Assembly (NCBI GenBank): GCA_024679565.1 | Contig: JAIBDD010000031.1 | Span: 1 to 32,240 of the forward strand | Direction: 5' to 3' | From: Bacteroidota bacterium | GTDB taxonomy: Bacteria > Bacteroidota > Bacteroidia > NS11-12g > UBA9320 | DNA length: 32,240 nucleotides | Shown: piece by piece, positions 9,178-18,680 of the stretch | Position numbering within the stretch: the first letter of the stretch is position 1 | Layout: every line of letters starts with the position of its first letter | The notes under the pieces: model-generated | What the model saw: only the letters and a program-made list of their open reading frames with translations | Database searches by the model: none | Told to the model about the DNA's origin: nothing | Program-made: the position numbers and the translations under genes

Positions 9178-10716
9178 ATGCTTGTTAAGACATTTGGTAG
9201 TGCAGTTCAAGGAGTTGACGCTTTTACTATAACGGTTGAGGTAAATGTGGGTAGTGGGACTAAAGTACACATGGTGGGCCTGCCAGATAATGCAATTAAG
9301 GAAAGCCAATTAAGGATTGCCACTGCGTTTAAGAACAACAACTTAAACATGCCGCGAAATGGGATTGTAGTAAACATGGCTCCTGCGGATATCAAAAAAG
9401 AGGGCTCTGCCTATGACCTTACAATAGCCATGGGCATATTAGCAGCGTCCAATCAGGTAGTACTTGACAAACTCCAGCATTATATGATTATGGGAGAGTT
9501 AAGTTTAGATGGCAGCATATTGCCACTGAAGGGATGTCTGCCCATAGCCATTCAAGCGGCAAAAGATGGGTTTAAGGGCATGGTGGTACCACATCAGAAC
9601 GCCAAGGAAGCGGCCATTGTTAAGGATATTGAAGTATTCGCAGTCCATAATTTGAGGGAGGTCATTGCTTACTTAAATGGTGAATTGAAATTGGATCGAG
9701 TGGTGGTCAATCCACGACAGCAATTTGAAGAAGAATACGAGAAATTTTTAGATGATTTCTCGGATGTACAGGGCCAGCAAAATATTAAGCGTGCACTAGA
9801 AATCGCCGCTGCGGGAGGTCACAACGTGGTTTTAATTGGTCCGCCAGGAGCAGGTAAAACCATGCTTGCCAAAAGGCTGCCGTCAATCCTACCGCCCCTT
9901 TCCTTACACGAGGCGTTAGAAACCACCAAAATACATTCTGTTGCGGGCAAGCTCGGACCAAATACTGGGCTGGTCAGCAAGAGGCCATTCCGGAATCCGC
10001 ATCATACCATAAGTGATGTGGCACTTGTGGGTGGGGGCAATAACCCGCAACCCGGCGAAATTTCTTTGGCGCACAACGGGGTGTTGTTTTTAGATGAACT
10101 TCCAGAATTTCAAAGATCTGTACTTGAAGTGATGCGACAACCACTAGAAGATAGAAGTGTTTCTATAGCACGAGCGAGATTTTCCGTGGTTTATCCAGCG
10201 GCATTTATGCTGGTTAGTTCTATGAATCCCTGTCCATGTGGGTATTTTAACCATCCTGATAAAGAATGCGTTTGCATGCCAGGTGTGGTGAATAAATATC
10301 TTAGCAAAGTGTCTGGGCCACTGTTAGACAGGATCGATATTCATATTGAAGTAACGCCTGTCGAATTTGATGATTTGATTGAGAAAAGAGCGTCAGAAAG
10401 TAGCGAAATAATTCGCGAGCGGGTGGTCAATGCTCGGAACATACAAGACAATAGGTTTGCAGTAAGTAAAGACATGCATTGCAATGCACAGATGAGCAGT
10501 AAAAATATCCAAACACACTGTAAGATAGATAAGCCTGGTTCCATTTTGCTAAAGTCGGCAATGAAGAAATTGAATTTATCTGCTAGGGCTTACGATCGAA
10601 TTCTGAAGGTAAGCAGAACAATCGCTGACTTGGCTTGTAGTGATTCGATACAAATTGAGCACTTAGCCGAAGCAATTCAATACCGTAGTTTAGATCGTGA
10701 GAATTGGGGTAACTAA
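9178..10716 (+). CDS. comM: ComM/YifB family Mg-chelatase-like AAA+ ATPase
   Basis: 512 residues, the family's normal length. The N-terminal ChlI/Lon-like domain (1-170) is followed by the AAA+ Mg-chelatase core with Walker A GPPGAGKT (221-228), Walker B VLFLDE (302-307) and the MNPCPCG block, whose C352/C354 with C364/C366 could bind metal. A C-terminal Mg_chelatase_C domain ends the protein. In transformable bacteria ComM is a hexameric helicase that drives branch migration during recombination of incoming DNA; outside them the role is less certain. ATG at 9178 gives the conserved start ([15 protein letters not shown]). It is divergent from the DUF2147 gene over 75 bases. Confidence 0.95.
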   Translation: MLVKTFGSAVQGVDAFTITVEVNVGSGTKVHMVGLPDNAIKESQLRIATAFKNNNLNMPRNGIVVNMAPADIKKEGSAYDLTIAMGILAASNQVVLDKLQHYMIMGELSLDGSILPLKGCLPIAIQAAKDGFKGMVVPHQNAKEAAIVKDIEVFAVHNLREVIAYLNGELKLDRVVVNPRQQFEEEYEKFLDDFSDVQGQQNIKRALEIAAAGGHNVVLIGPPGAGKTMLAKRLPSILPPLSLHEALETTKIHSVAGKLGPNTGLVSKRPFRNPHHTISDVALVGGGNNPQPGEISLAHNGVLFLDELPEFQRSVLEVMRQPLEDRSVSIARARFSVVYPAAFMLVSSMNPCPCGYFNHPDKECVCMPGVVNKYLSKVSGPLLDRIDIHIEVTPVEFDDLIEKRASESSEIIRERVVNARNIQDNRFAVSKDMHCNAQMSSKNIQTHCKIDKPGSILLKSAMKKLNLSARAYDRILKVSRTIADLACSDSIQIEHLAEAIQYRSLDRENWGN

Positions 10717-10769
10717 GCTAAAAACGACCAAAGTACCTTCGTTCTTACATTTAGGAACAAAAGTTGTTT

Positions 10770-10777
10770 TAGTTTTG
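10770..10777 (+). promoter_or_regulatory. TAnnTTTG (-7) element before the GH43-like gene
   Basis: TAGTTTTG ends 5 bases before the ATG at 10783. No properly spaced -33 TTG is visible. Same close spacing as at comM and the mutase gene. Confidence 0.35.
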
Positions 10778-10782
10778 ATAAT

Positions 10783-11907
10783 ATGAAGTCAAGATTTCTA
10801 TCTCTTTTAATCTGTTTATGTACTGCGCTAACCGTATTTAGTCAATCCAAACAGCTTGAACCCGCTGTATCAGACGATGTCATGCACCAAATTTATGACA
10901 AGATAAAAACACCTTACAAATACGGAATGGTTATGATTCACGACGATACGTCTAGTATGATAGATTGTGCAACCATATTTAAACAAGACAGTTTGTGGTA
11001 TATGACTTATTTAGTGTTTGAAGGTAAGGGGTACGAAACGTGGCTGGCAAAAAGTGATAATTTATTGGATTGGGAAACTATTGGAACGGTATTACCGTAT
11101 GTTTCTGTGCACGATAACAAATGGAACCAATCGGCGGGATATCCGAGCCTTATTGATTACAATTGGGGTGGCTCTTATGCCATAAGTAAATATGACAACA
11201 AATACTGGATGTCGTACTTCGGAAGTAATTCTATGGGGTATGAACGAGGGAAGCTGTCTATCGGGATGGCATTTACGGAAAGCAATGTGACTGAAGCTCA
11301 TGCCTGGAATAGATTGGATAAACCAATAATGGCCACAAACGATGCAGACGCAGGAGTTTGGGAAAGCGATAAACTATATAAAAGCAGTATCATTTGGGAT
11401 AGTGCTAAAACTACTGGAAGCCAGTTTGTTATGTTCTATAATGCGGTAGGAGATACATCAACTTTTGAAAACTGGGTTGAAAGGATAGGTGTAGCAACGT
11501 CTGACGACATGGTTAATTGGAAACGATACGAAGGGAATCCAGTAATCGACCACGGAGTAGGATTAACAGGTGATGCCGTCATTCAAAAAATAGACAGCCT
11601 GTATGTTATGTTTTACTATGGGGCGTTTTGGCCAAAAGGCAGGAAAGATGCCTTCAACCGTTTTGCATGCTCCTACGACTTACTCCATTGGACTGATTGG
11701 ACTGGGGAAGATTTGATATCCACTTCAGAAAATTATGATGAAAAATACGCGCACAAACCATACGTAGTCAAGCACAATGGAGTAGTGTATCATTTCTATA
11801 CCGCCGTTAATAAATTAGAACAACGCGGTTTGGCTGTCGCCACTTCCAAGGACCTTGGAAAGAGTACACTAAAATTTGAAAAAGTAGACCTTAAGTTAAG
11901 AAGGTGA
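10783..11907 (+). CDS. Exported GH43-like beta-propeller glycosidase family protein
   Basis: 374 residues with a signal peptide (MKSRFLSLLICLCTALTVFSQ). The rest has the repeated blade pattern of five-bladed propeller glycosidases: DCATIFKQDSLWYMTYLVF, GYETWLAKSDNLLDWETIG, GVATSDDMVNWKRYEGNPV and HKPYVVKHNGVVYHFYTAV, with acidic residues at blade starts. This resembles the GH43/GH32/GH117 superfamily and an incompletely classified group common in Bacteroidota polysaccharide loci. The substrate cannot be read from the sequence. Its 3' end faces the GH28-like gene with 11 bases between the stops, so the two are separate transcripts but neighbours in function. Confidence 0.75.
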   Translation: MKSRFLSLLICLCTALTVFSQSKQLEPAVSDDVMHQIYDKIKTPYKYGMVMIHDDTSSMIDCATIFKQDSLWYMTYLVFEGKGYETWLAKSDNLLDWETIGTVLPYVSVHDNKWNQSAGYPSLIDYNWGGSYAISKYDNKYWMSYFGSNSMGYERGKLSIGMAFTESNVTEAHAWNRLDKPIMATNDADAGVWESDKLYKSSIIWDSAKTTGSQFVMFYNAVGDTSTFENWVERIGVATSDDMVNWKRYEGNPVIDHGVGLTGDAVIQKIDSLYVMFYYGAFWPKGRKDAFNRFACSYDLLHWTDWTGEDLISTSENYDEKYAHKPYVVKHNGVVYHFYTAVNKLEQRGLAVATSKDLGKSTLKFEKVDLKLRR

Positions 11908-11908
11908 A

Positions 11909-11945
11909 ATAATCCGATTTAAGGATTTTGAGGTGAACGGATTAT
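11909..11945. terminator. Weak inverted repeat between convergent glycosidase genes
   Basis: ATAATCCG (11909-11916) and CGGATTAT (11938-11945) are perfect 8-base arms around a 21-base loop. They span the two convergent stop codons. There is no T-run on either side, so a terminator role is only a suggestion. Confidence 0.3.
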
Positions 11946-13415
11946 CCCGTTTTCTTTACTGTCACCTTTAATTTTAATGTTTGTTAAGTTTAGATTTAAC
12001 ACATCATCAAATACAAATGCAGGTCTATAATCGGGGCTTTTAATTTTAAATCGTGCGTTTGTTATAGAAATTCCGTCACAATGACGAGCGTATAACCCCC
12101 ATGCAGGTAGTTCGCCAAACATAGAAAATTCGGGATACTCTTCTATTCTTTCTGGTATATTTTGAAGCCTACTAATTGGGGCGTTTACATAGGTTGAAGA
12201 GCCCTTGCCAGGATATATAACATGTATATTGTCAATTGAAATGTTGGTGACCCGATTGTCGGGATAGCCAGAGATGGAAATGGGGAAAATGTTGTGAAAA
12301 AAAGGTAGTGCGGGGCCACGTAAATCGTAATACAGATCTGGCTGGACAAAAGGAACAACACATTTTATGTTCTGAATCATAACGTTATTAATTGAACCAC
12401 TTGGGAGGTGATCGTAGATCGGTCTTTTATTCAACCGAATGAATAGCGCGTTACCCGTATTTGAGGCTTGTATATTTCTGACAAGGACATTTTCGATAAT
12501 GCCAGTCTCCCAGCTTTCAATAGCAATTGCCGATCTATAGGTGTCATATACCTTGATGTTTTCTATCACGACGTTTTTAAATCCACCAAATGATGACGTA
12601 CCAAGTTTAACGGCGCTAGCGCTTGAACGCACCTTGCAGTTGTATATGTGAATGTTGTCACAGATGGGTTGATGGTCTTGGTTTCTCTTATAAGATTTGA
12701 CACAGATGCCATCATCTGATGCGTTAATTTTAGAGTCGGATATCACCACATTTTTACAATCAATTATATCAATGCCGTCATTATTCCAATACGACACACT
12801 CTCCACCGTTACGTTACGTATGCGTAAGTTGTTGCAAAGATCATATACCTGCACCCAACTGGCGGCATTCTTTATTGTGACCGATTCAATGGCTACATCA
12901 GTGCAATTGACGAATTGAATGAGCTGAGGTCTTACATGTGCTTTCGGACGCTTTTCTTTAAATTGATATAAACTACTGTCTAGTTTACCTTCATAAAACA
13001 AATCATCAATTCTTTGAGCTAGTTCATGCCCTTGACCATCAATTATTCCTTGACCACTTATCTTAACGTTCGAATCATTTATGCATAGTATTAGTGATTT
13101 CCAATTGTACGTAGCCGTTGTGCGCGACAAAGCATAATAATCGTCAACATTAGTACTGCCGAGTAGTATTGCACCTTTTTTTAAGTGAAGCTCTACATTG
13201 GAATGCAAGGTTAAAGAACCGGTTAAGAAATTCCCTTTAGGCACTATAACACGGCCATTTTTGTGTTTGCTGGCTTCATCGATTGTCTGTTGAATTTGCT
13301 TTGTACTTAATACGGAGGCGCTATTGACGGCACCAAAGGCTGTAATGTCAAAATCTTGCCCTTGACAATGGGTGAAAACAATGCCTAACGTTAATAAATA
13401 GAGTATACGAGTCAT
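11919..13415 (-). CDS. Exported GH28 (polygalacturonase-like) family protein
   Basis: 498 residues: signal peptide (MTRILYLLTLGIVFTHCQGQ), then a right-handed parallel beta-helix with many I-x-N-V / V-x-I-x-N coils. GH28 landmarks are present in part: YWNNDGIDI gives the N-x-D site (D213) and NASDDGICVKS gives the Asp pair (D234, D235). The next usual motif, G-H-G with a supporting His, is replaced by SASAVKLGT, and the R-I-K motif by YRSAIAI. That pattern suggests an exo-acting rhamnogalacturonan- or modified-pectin-specific subgroup, or reduced activity. ATG at 13415 was chosen over an adjacent in-frame TTG. Placement beside GH43-like and GH106-like genes fits pectin breakdown. Confidence 0.85.
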   Translation of the reverse strand: MTRILYLLTLGIVFTHCQGQDFDITAFGAVNSASVLSTKQIQQTIDEASKHKNGRVIVPKGNFLTGSLTLHSNVELHLKKGAILLGSTNVDDYYALSRTTATYNWKSLILCINDSNVKISGQGIIDGQGHELAQRIDDLFYEGKLDSSLYQFKEKRPKAHVRPQLIQFVNCTDVAIESVTIKNAASWVQVYDLCNNLRIRNVTVESVSYWNNDGIDIIDCKNVVISDSKINASDDGICVKSYKRNQDHQPICDNIHIYNCKVRSSASAVKLGTSSFGGFKNVVIENIKVYDTYRSAIAIESWETGIIENVLVRNIQASNTGNALFIRLNKRPIYDHLPSGSINNVMIQNIKCVVPFVQPDLYYDLRGPALPFFHNIFPISISGYPDNRVTNISIDNIHVIYPGKGSSTYVNAPISRLQNIPERIEEYPEFSMFGELPAWGLYARHCDGISITNARFKIKSPDYRPAFVFDDVLNLNLTNIKIKGDSKENGIIRSPQNP

Positions 13416-13510
13416 CAATAAAATGGGATGAAAGGAATGATTGCAATTTAATCAATCTCACAACATAGTATTAAAAATTGCAAAGTGAAGCCTCATAAGT
13501 TTTGTTAAAT

Positions 13511-13518
13511 TATATTTG
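13511..13518 (+). promoter_or_regulatory. TAnnTTTG (-7) element before the DUF6973-like gene
   Basis: TATATTTG matches the -7 consensus and ends 8 bases before the TTG start at 13527. No TTG at the usual -33 spacing was found. Confidence 0.3.
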
Positions 13519-13526
13519 GTTAAAAG

Positions 13527-14486
13527 TTGGATAATTTGAATTACACAGCGATCGGCGCACCCCTTTTTTTTGTTATTCTATTATTGATTACCAGGTCTTG
13601 TTTTAATCAAGGAGAAGATTTACCAACGGCAGATCAAAAAATAGATTTGATGCCGACATGTAAGCCATTGCTTGCATCAAGATTTAAAGATCTTGATGAT
13701 TTAAAAAAAGTGGTAGACATAGACTATGAGGTTTATGGCGAAAAAGATGGAGAAATTGAAGGATTGGTGCGTTTGTCATACGACGGGATCGAAACCGAAC
13801 TGCAATCAGGTATTTCACAAGATGATATAATAAAGGTTCGTGATGGAAAGATAATGGACGCAGTTGACCTAATGATTGAGTCGCCTTACGCCATTCGAAA
13901 TCGTGTTTATTTAAACAAAATTTATAAACTGGCAAGAAGAAGACCATTGATTTTTGGGGAAGGTGATGTAGCGTTTTATGATCTCGCGTTAGCATGTGTA
14001 TCGAATATGAACTTTGATTATACCTATATTCAAACAGCAAGGGATACGTCAGAGAAAGGATTTATCAATACATATAATCACATTATTGCTCAGGCATTAA
14101 TTACCACAGCGTTTTCAAAAGAGATGGCAGACTTTGTGGCTGATGTTCATGAATTGAAAAACATGCCAGAATTGATTCATGGAAACTTTTCAGTAGAGCA
14201 ACTGGTCGATTCAAATAATAACCCAGTAGACAATTATGTCGATATAGTGAATAATGAAATCGGGCAGGAAATTGGCATTGCGTTAAAAGTAAAATATGGG
14301 ATTTCTTCGGATACCGAGTGGGATAACGTCCTATTAACGGCATACATGAACGAGATTTGGCAAGTATTTTGCAAAATATCGGATGTAGTGCCTAAGCCCT
14401 TTGTGATTCAAGATCCACTGCTAAATAAAATTGCTAAAAAGATAAATAGGGTCAGATATGACTTGACCTATTTTAGTGTGAAATGA
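13527..14486 (+). CDS. Membrane-anchored protein with a DUF6973-like motif pattern, function unknown
   Basis: About 319 residues. One N-terminal hydrophobic segment (about 7-24) would anchor it or act as an export signal. No ATG starts before it, so the start is probably TTG at 13527 or 13536; the next Met (about residue 42) would lose the anchor. Residues 178-250 hold an ordered set of polar residues: Y-N-H with H185, A-D-F-V-A-D-V-H-E (D206, H208, E209), and V-D-I-V-N-N-E-I-G (D239, N242, N243). This order resembles a family I know as DUF6973, found in secreted and toxin-like bacterial proteins; the link is by eye only. Residues 50-170 are unrecognised. It faces the pentapeptide-repeat gene with 5 bases between stops. 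Confidence 0.7.
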   Translation: MDNLNYTAIGAPLFFVILLLITRSCFNQGEDLPTADQKIDLMPTCKPLLASRFKDLDDLKKVVDIDYEVYGEKDGEIEGLVRLSYDGIETELQSGISQDDIIKVRDGKIMDAVDLMIESPYAIRNRVYLNKIYKLARRRPLIFGEGDVAFYDLALACVSNMNFDYTYIQTARDTSEKGFINTYNHIIAQALITTAFSKEMADFVADVHELKNMPELIHGNFSVEQLVDSNNNPVDNYVDIVNNEIGQEIGIALKVKYGISSDTEWDNVLLTAYMNEIWQVFCKISDVVPKPFVIQDPLLNKIAKKINRVRYDLTYFSVK

Positions 14487-14491
14487 TGGTG

Positions 14492-15781
14492 CTAGTCTTT
14501 AGTATTTAAATAAAACTTGGTGGAGCCAGTGGCTGACGTCGAGTCAACTATCACGTATTGCTCTTGCAGCTTGTTCATCGTTTCCCCCTTGTAAATACTG
14601 AACCAGTCCGACGATACCTCTACCCCTTCCAGTATGGAAGAGCTGAATGTCGTTTCAGCGATGTTCGCTTTTATAAGCCGGCCATCACGCAAATTACTGT
14701 TACTAAGGTCAGCCTTAGTTAAATTGGTTACGGCGAAATCGGACTGCATCAAGGAAGTGTTGGTCAGTTTGCTTGAGGTTAAATCGGCGATAACAAATGT
14801 GGATCCACTTAAATCAGCATGTTGAAATTGGCCATACGAAAGGTCAGCGCCAGTGGCATCTGTGAATTTCAATTCTCCTTTATTCATTTGAATCCAAGCC
14901 ATCGACGCACTGCGTATATCGGTGTTATTTAGTGTTGCTTCATTCAGTATAGCGCCTTTCATGGTTACATCTCTTAAACGGCTGTTATCAAAATTTATCC
15001 CGGTTAGATCAGCGTTGGATAGGTCAGCAGATTCTAAATTTATTCCGCTAAAGTCAATATGCTTTAAGCTAGAATTTCTTAAATCTGAATAACTGAAATC
15101 AACCTTCGATTTAATCTTATTAAAAGACGTGCTGTCAATATCCATTAACGTTAAGGCCATTAGCAATTGGCCACGTTCGGGGCTTAAAGGTTTTTCACCT
15201 AAACTGTCATGATAAAAATATCGATATGGTTTTAGCGAAAAGCTAAAGGCAGCGATGCGTGCTATTGTGGCATTACTCAAAGGGCCACCAGGGTTCTGTT
15301 TTATTTCTTCATCAACTAATGTTAATACATTAGACATCAGCCCAACCTGTTGCTTTTTGTTAACTGCGTCAGACAGTTCTTCTAATTCGATTAACCTAGA
15401 ATCGAACTTTTGTGAATACGCATTTAAGGTCTTAGTTTGATAATGAATCACATATGCCAAAGCCGCACAGGCAAGAAATACAAATGCTGCCAATATCATC
15501 CACATAGCCCGGTAGCTTGATTGAATGTTTTGATCAGTGGCATTGTCATGTTTTGCAAACCATTGCACTATCTTCCCATTCGAACGGCGTGCCTGAGAAA
15601 CAAGCATGCCCAAAACCATAAGCACAAAGCAGGCGATAAACCCAACCCAAAAGTGTTTAGACGGGTCAATAAATGGGACGTTTAGGTATCCAATTACCCA
15701 GCCTACAGAAAGTAAAGCAACTACAAAAAGGATCTTTAGAAGTTTTCTTTTCACGCCGTAAATATACTCAATAGCCAACAT
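14492..15781 (-). CDS. Three-TM membrane protein with a pentapeptide-repeat domain
   Basis: 429 residues. Hydrophobic segments lie at about 14-32, 43-62 and 92-113, followed by a short helical stretch (about 115-160) and a region with a YRYFYHD motif. From about 225 to 390 the sequence is made of five-residue repeats of A(D/N)Lxx type, for example SADLSNADLTGINF, TKADLSNSNLRDG and ADLTSSKLTNTS, which form a right-handed quadrilateral beta-helix. Repeats of this kind are usually protein-binding or structural; some mimic DNA but those are soluble. The start at 15781 is ATG; a GTG nine codons on, before KRKLLKILFVVALL, is an alternative. Function unknown. Confidence 0.85.
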   Translation of the reverse strand: MLAIEYIYGVKRKLLKILFVVALLSVGWVIGYLNVPFIDPSKHFWVGFIACFVLMVLGMLVSQARRSNGKIVQWFAKHDNATDQNIQSSYRAMWMILAAFVFLACAALAYVIHYQTKTLNAYSQKFDSRLIELEELSDAVNKKQQVGLMSNVLTLVDEEIKQNPGGPLSNATIARIAAFSFSLKPYRYFYHDSLGEKPLSPERGQLLMALTLMDIDSTSFNKIKSKVDFSYSDLRNSSLKHIDFSGINLESADLSNADLTGINFDNSRLRDVTMKGAILNEATLNNTDIRSASMAWIQMNKGELKFTDATGADLSYGQFQHADLSGSTFVIADLTSSKLTNTSLMQSDFAVTNLTKADLSNSNLRDGRLIKANIAETTFSSSILEGVEVSSDWFSIYKGETMNKLQEQYVIVDSTSATGSTKFYLNTKD

Positions 15782-15894
15782 TGTGAGTCTGACTTTATCA
15801 TTCTGCCTAAAGCGACATGTCGAAATAATGCACTGCTAATAACACTGATTTAAATTCAACATAATTCTAGCAGTATTTTTCTTATTTTTAGCAA

Positions 15895-17901
15895 ATGAAA
15901 TTCCTGCAAATAATTCTTATTTCTACCGTGATTTTGTCCACGTTTACCACGTGTAATCAACAGAGTAATTCGGATACAACAATTGAAAACAATCCATTTT
16001 ACCCCAATTCGAAACCGTCTACAAGATGGTGGTGGTTTGCTACCGAAATAAAAAAGCCAGATATTAAAGACCAATTGGACTGGGCTAAGGCCAATAATTT
16101 TGGAGGGGTTGAAGTAGCTTGGGTTTATCCATTATATCGGTATAAAAACATGTATAAATACGACCACAATCGTCATTATGCTATTGACAGTTCGGCTCAA
16201 AAATGGCTAAGTCCAGAATGGTCTGATGTGGTAACGTATACCAAACTATATGCAGATTCTATAGGACTTGCATGTGATTTTACATTTGGTAGCGCGTGGC
16301 CTGTTGCAGGCAGTAACATCGACGCAGCGCATTCAACCCAGATCTATGGAGATACGTCTTTTCGACAATATTTGACTTTCGGTTGGACTTGGCCAGAAAA
16401 TCAACTGGTCGTCAACCACTTAGACAGTAATGCGTTTAATCTATTTGCTGAACCAATCAGCGCAGCGCTTGCAAATGCATTGAAAGGAACGAAATCAGCA
16501 CTTTTTACCGATTCCTGGGAGATTAAATTGAATGGGACAAACAAGATTTGGACGCCTGGTTTCGATATTTCCTTTGAAAAGGAGTTCGGTTACGACATCA
16601 TTCCTTTTATGGAACGTAGTTTGGATTCTTTTCCCGATGTTCGATATGATTATATGCTTCACTTGGAAGACTATGTTACCGAAGGGTTTTATAAGCCTTA
16701 TGTAAGAAAGTGCAAGGAACTTGGTGCTTGGTCGCGGGTGCAATGCTTAGCAGCTCCAGGCGACATTATGACGCTTTATTCATTGGTGGATATTCCTGAA
16801 ACAGAAGGGATGTTGAATAACCCAAATTTCTCTAGAATTGTCAGCTCTTCAGCTTGTTTATCTTCAAAAAGGATTGTTTCAAGCGAAACTTTTACAGACA
16901 TGTATGGATTTCCTAGCACGTATCTGAGAGAGGAACAAACGGCAGATTTGAAGATGGTTGCTGATGCGCTATTTGCTCAAGGAGCCAATCATCATTTTTA
17001 CCACGGAATGCCCTACAACCCTAAAGGTTCTGACACCATAGAATTCTTTGCCACTATTTTTATAGGTAGAGGGGCGAGCCTAACAGAAGAATTGCCAGCT
17101 TTTAATACATACATGGAAAAGGTCGCAGGAATAATGCAAAGCGGTAAAACGTATAGTGACGTCGGTGTATACCTACCTTATGAAGATGGAGTCATGAAAG
17201 GTCCATATCCAGAAGAGAAACGTCGTGTTTGGGTTTGGGGTGAATATGAAATGAGGTTTATTAAACCAAACATGGAAACGGAAGGATATCATCCACTTTG
17301 GATTAATCGACATTTTTTGGATGAAGCAAAATTTGTTGACAACAAACTGGTTGCGGGTGATGCATCTTTCTCTTCGTTGTTTGTGGATGTTAAATATATG
17401 GATGTAAGAGCTTTACGAAAATTAGTTGGGTTTGCTAAAGAAGGGCTTCCGGTTTGCATAAAGCAAGATCCAAGTCAGCCTGGTAAAACCAAATCTGAGG
17501 ATTTTGAAGGACTGTTAACAGAATTGAAATCGCTACAAAACGTGAGTGCTGAATTTAAAAACGTTGTTGATCACCAGCCTTTGATTAAGGGAGATACGAT
17601 ACCTGCATATTGGTGCCGACAAGAAAACGATGGCACGCTGCACATATTTTTAGCACAAAAGCTAGCCAAGGATTTGGAGTATCCGATTTATTCTGGTCAG
17701 TCATTTGCCAATAAGTCTGTCTTCCGAAATCTAACGATTACTGCCAACGGAAAAACAACAACACACAACTTTGAGTTCAAACCGTATCAAAGTATTATGG
17801 TTGAAATATCACCAAAAGGAAAAATGACGTTTGAAGATATCACCTTTGTGCCTAAAGATCCTGTAATCAAGCCAAGAGAGCCTCAAAGAATGAACTTTTA
17901 A
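15895..17901 (+). CDS. GH106-like (alpha-L-rhamnosidase related) glycosyl hydrolase, short form
   Basis: 668 residues with an N-terminal hydrophobic export signal ending near Cys20; the lipobox is poor, so lipidation is uncertain. GH106 landmarks are STRWWWFATEI, NNFGGVEVAWVYP, LSPEWSDVVTY, FTDSWEIKL with E209, WTPGFDISFEKEFGYDIIP and RIVSSETFTD with E331. The two Glu sit in the motifs that hold the catalytic pair in characterised GH106 enzymes. GH106 proteins normally exceed 1000 residues because of added beta-sandwich domains; this one keeps the barrel and a short C-terminal part. Alpha-L-rhamnose is a component of rhamnogalacturonan, consistent with the GH28-like gene nearby. The ATG follows TATTTTTA (15883-15890) by 4 bases. 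Confidence 0.78.
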   Translation: MKFLQIILISTVILSTFTTCNQQSNSDTTIENNPFYPNSKPSTRWWWFATEIKKPDIKDQLDWAKANNFGGVEVAWVYPLYRYKNMYKYDHNRHYAIDSSAQKWLSPEWSDVVTYTKLYADSIGLACDFTFGSAWPVAGSNIDAAHSTQIYGDTSFRQYLTFGWTWPENQLVVNHLDSNAFNLFAEPISAALANALKGTKSALFTDSWEIKLNGTNKIWTPGFDISFEKEFGYDIIPFMERSLDSFPDVRYDYMLHLEDYVTEGFYKPYVRKCKELGAWSRVQCLAAPGDIMTLYSLVDIPETEGMLNNPNFSRIVSSSACLSSKRIVSSETFTDMYGFPSTYLREEQTADLKMVADALFAQGANHHFYHGMPYNPKGSDTIEFFATIFIGRGASLTEELPAFNTYMEKVAGIMQSGKTYSDVGVYLPYEDGVMKGPYPEEKRRVWVWGEYEMRFIKPNMETEGYHPLWINRHFLDEAKFVDNKLVAGDASFSSLFVDVKYMDVRALRKLVGFAKEGLPVCIKQDPSQPGKTKSEDFEGLLTELKSLQNVSAEFKNVVDHQPLIKGDTIPAYWCRQENDGTLHIFLAQKLAKDLEYPIYSGQSFANKSVFRNLTITANGKTTTHNFEFKPYQSIMVEISPKGKMTFEDITFVPKDPVIKPREPQRMNF

Positions 17902-17960
17902 TCACAAGTTGAATCCTACGTCATAGGCAAAAGACGCAGGGGGAATGATCTTTGACTATT

Positions 17961-18662
17961 ATGTCTGAATTCAAGTTTAAGAAGTTTGACATACGCCAAA
18001 CCAATTCGGCGATGAAGGTGGGAACCGACGGCGTACTATTGGGTGCCTGGGCCTATGCAACTCAGCCGAATCGAATTTTGGATATTGGCACAGGCACAGG
18101 ATTGGTGGCCATGATGCTTGCTCAGAGATTTCCAAATGCCCATGTCGACGCAGTAGAGATTGACGACTCAGCAATCATTGATGCCAAGTATAATTTTACC
18201 AACTCCTCATTTTCGTCTAGGCTGATTGCACACCATCTGCGCATTCAAAGCTTTGAGCCTAAAATCAAATACGACCTAATTGTTTCTAATCCGCCTTACT
18301 TTGAACGTTCTTTAAAACCAGAAAAAGAGGGCCGAGTAGCTGCACGGCACGATGCATTATTGAGCTTCAAAGAGTTGATTGATGTCGTTTCACGATTGTT
18401 AGGACCGACAGGGAATTGCGATTTTATTATACCTGCGAACAGACAAGAGGAATTAATCACCTTGGCAAAAAAGCATAAACTCTATTTGAGCAGAAAAACT
18501 ACTGTACGAGGGCAGAACGAATCGCCTGTTAAACGTGTTTTACTTTCATTTACTCAAGAGGATTCACCCCTGAGTTCGACAGAATTGGTCATAGAAAAAC
18601 GACGACATGAGTATACTGAAGCGTATATCAATTTAACAAAGGATTTTTATCTTAAAATGTAA
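17961..18662 (+). CDS. trmN6: tRNA1(Val) (adenine(37)-N6)-methyltransferase
   Basis: 233 residues. The SAM-binding motif LDIGTGTG is at 40-47 and the catalytic NPPY of N6-adenine methyltransferases at 110-113. The start region (FKFKKFDIRQTNSAMKVGTDGVLLGAW) is typical of the YfiC/TrmN6 family, which methylates A37 of tRNA-Val in E. coli. ATG at 17961 replaces a TTG three codons upstream. It lies 59 bases after the GH106-like gene in the same direction but is probably a separate housekeeping function. The stop faces the next gene's stop at 18 bases. Confidence 0.92.
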   Translation: MSEFKFKKFDIRQTNSAMKVGTDGVLLGAWAYATQPNRILDIGTGTGLVAMMLAQRFPNAHVDAVEIDDSAIIDAKYNFTNSSFSSRLIAHHLRIQSFEPKIKYDLIVSNPPYFERSLKPEKEGRVAARHDALLSFKELIDVVSRLLGPTGNCDFIIPANRQEELITLAKKHKLYLSRKTTVRGQNESPVKRVLLSFTQEDSPLSSTELVIEKRRHEYTEAYINLTKDFYLKM

Positions 18663-18680
18663 ATTATTCTCGTGCTGAAT

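Noticed and set aside
10783..17901. Mobile island hypothesis for the glycosidase block
   Set aside because: No integrase, transposase, direct repeats or tRNA edge found; base composition looks like the flanks by eye.
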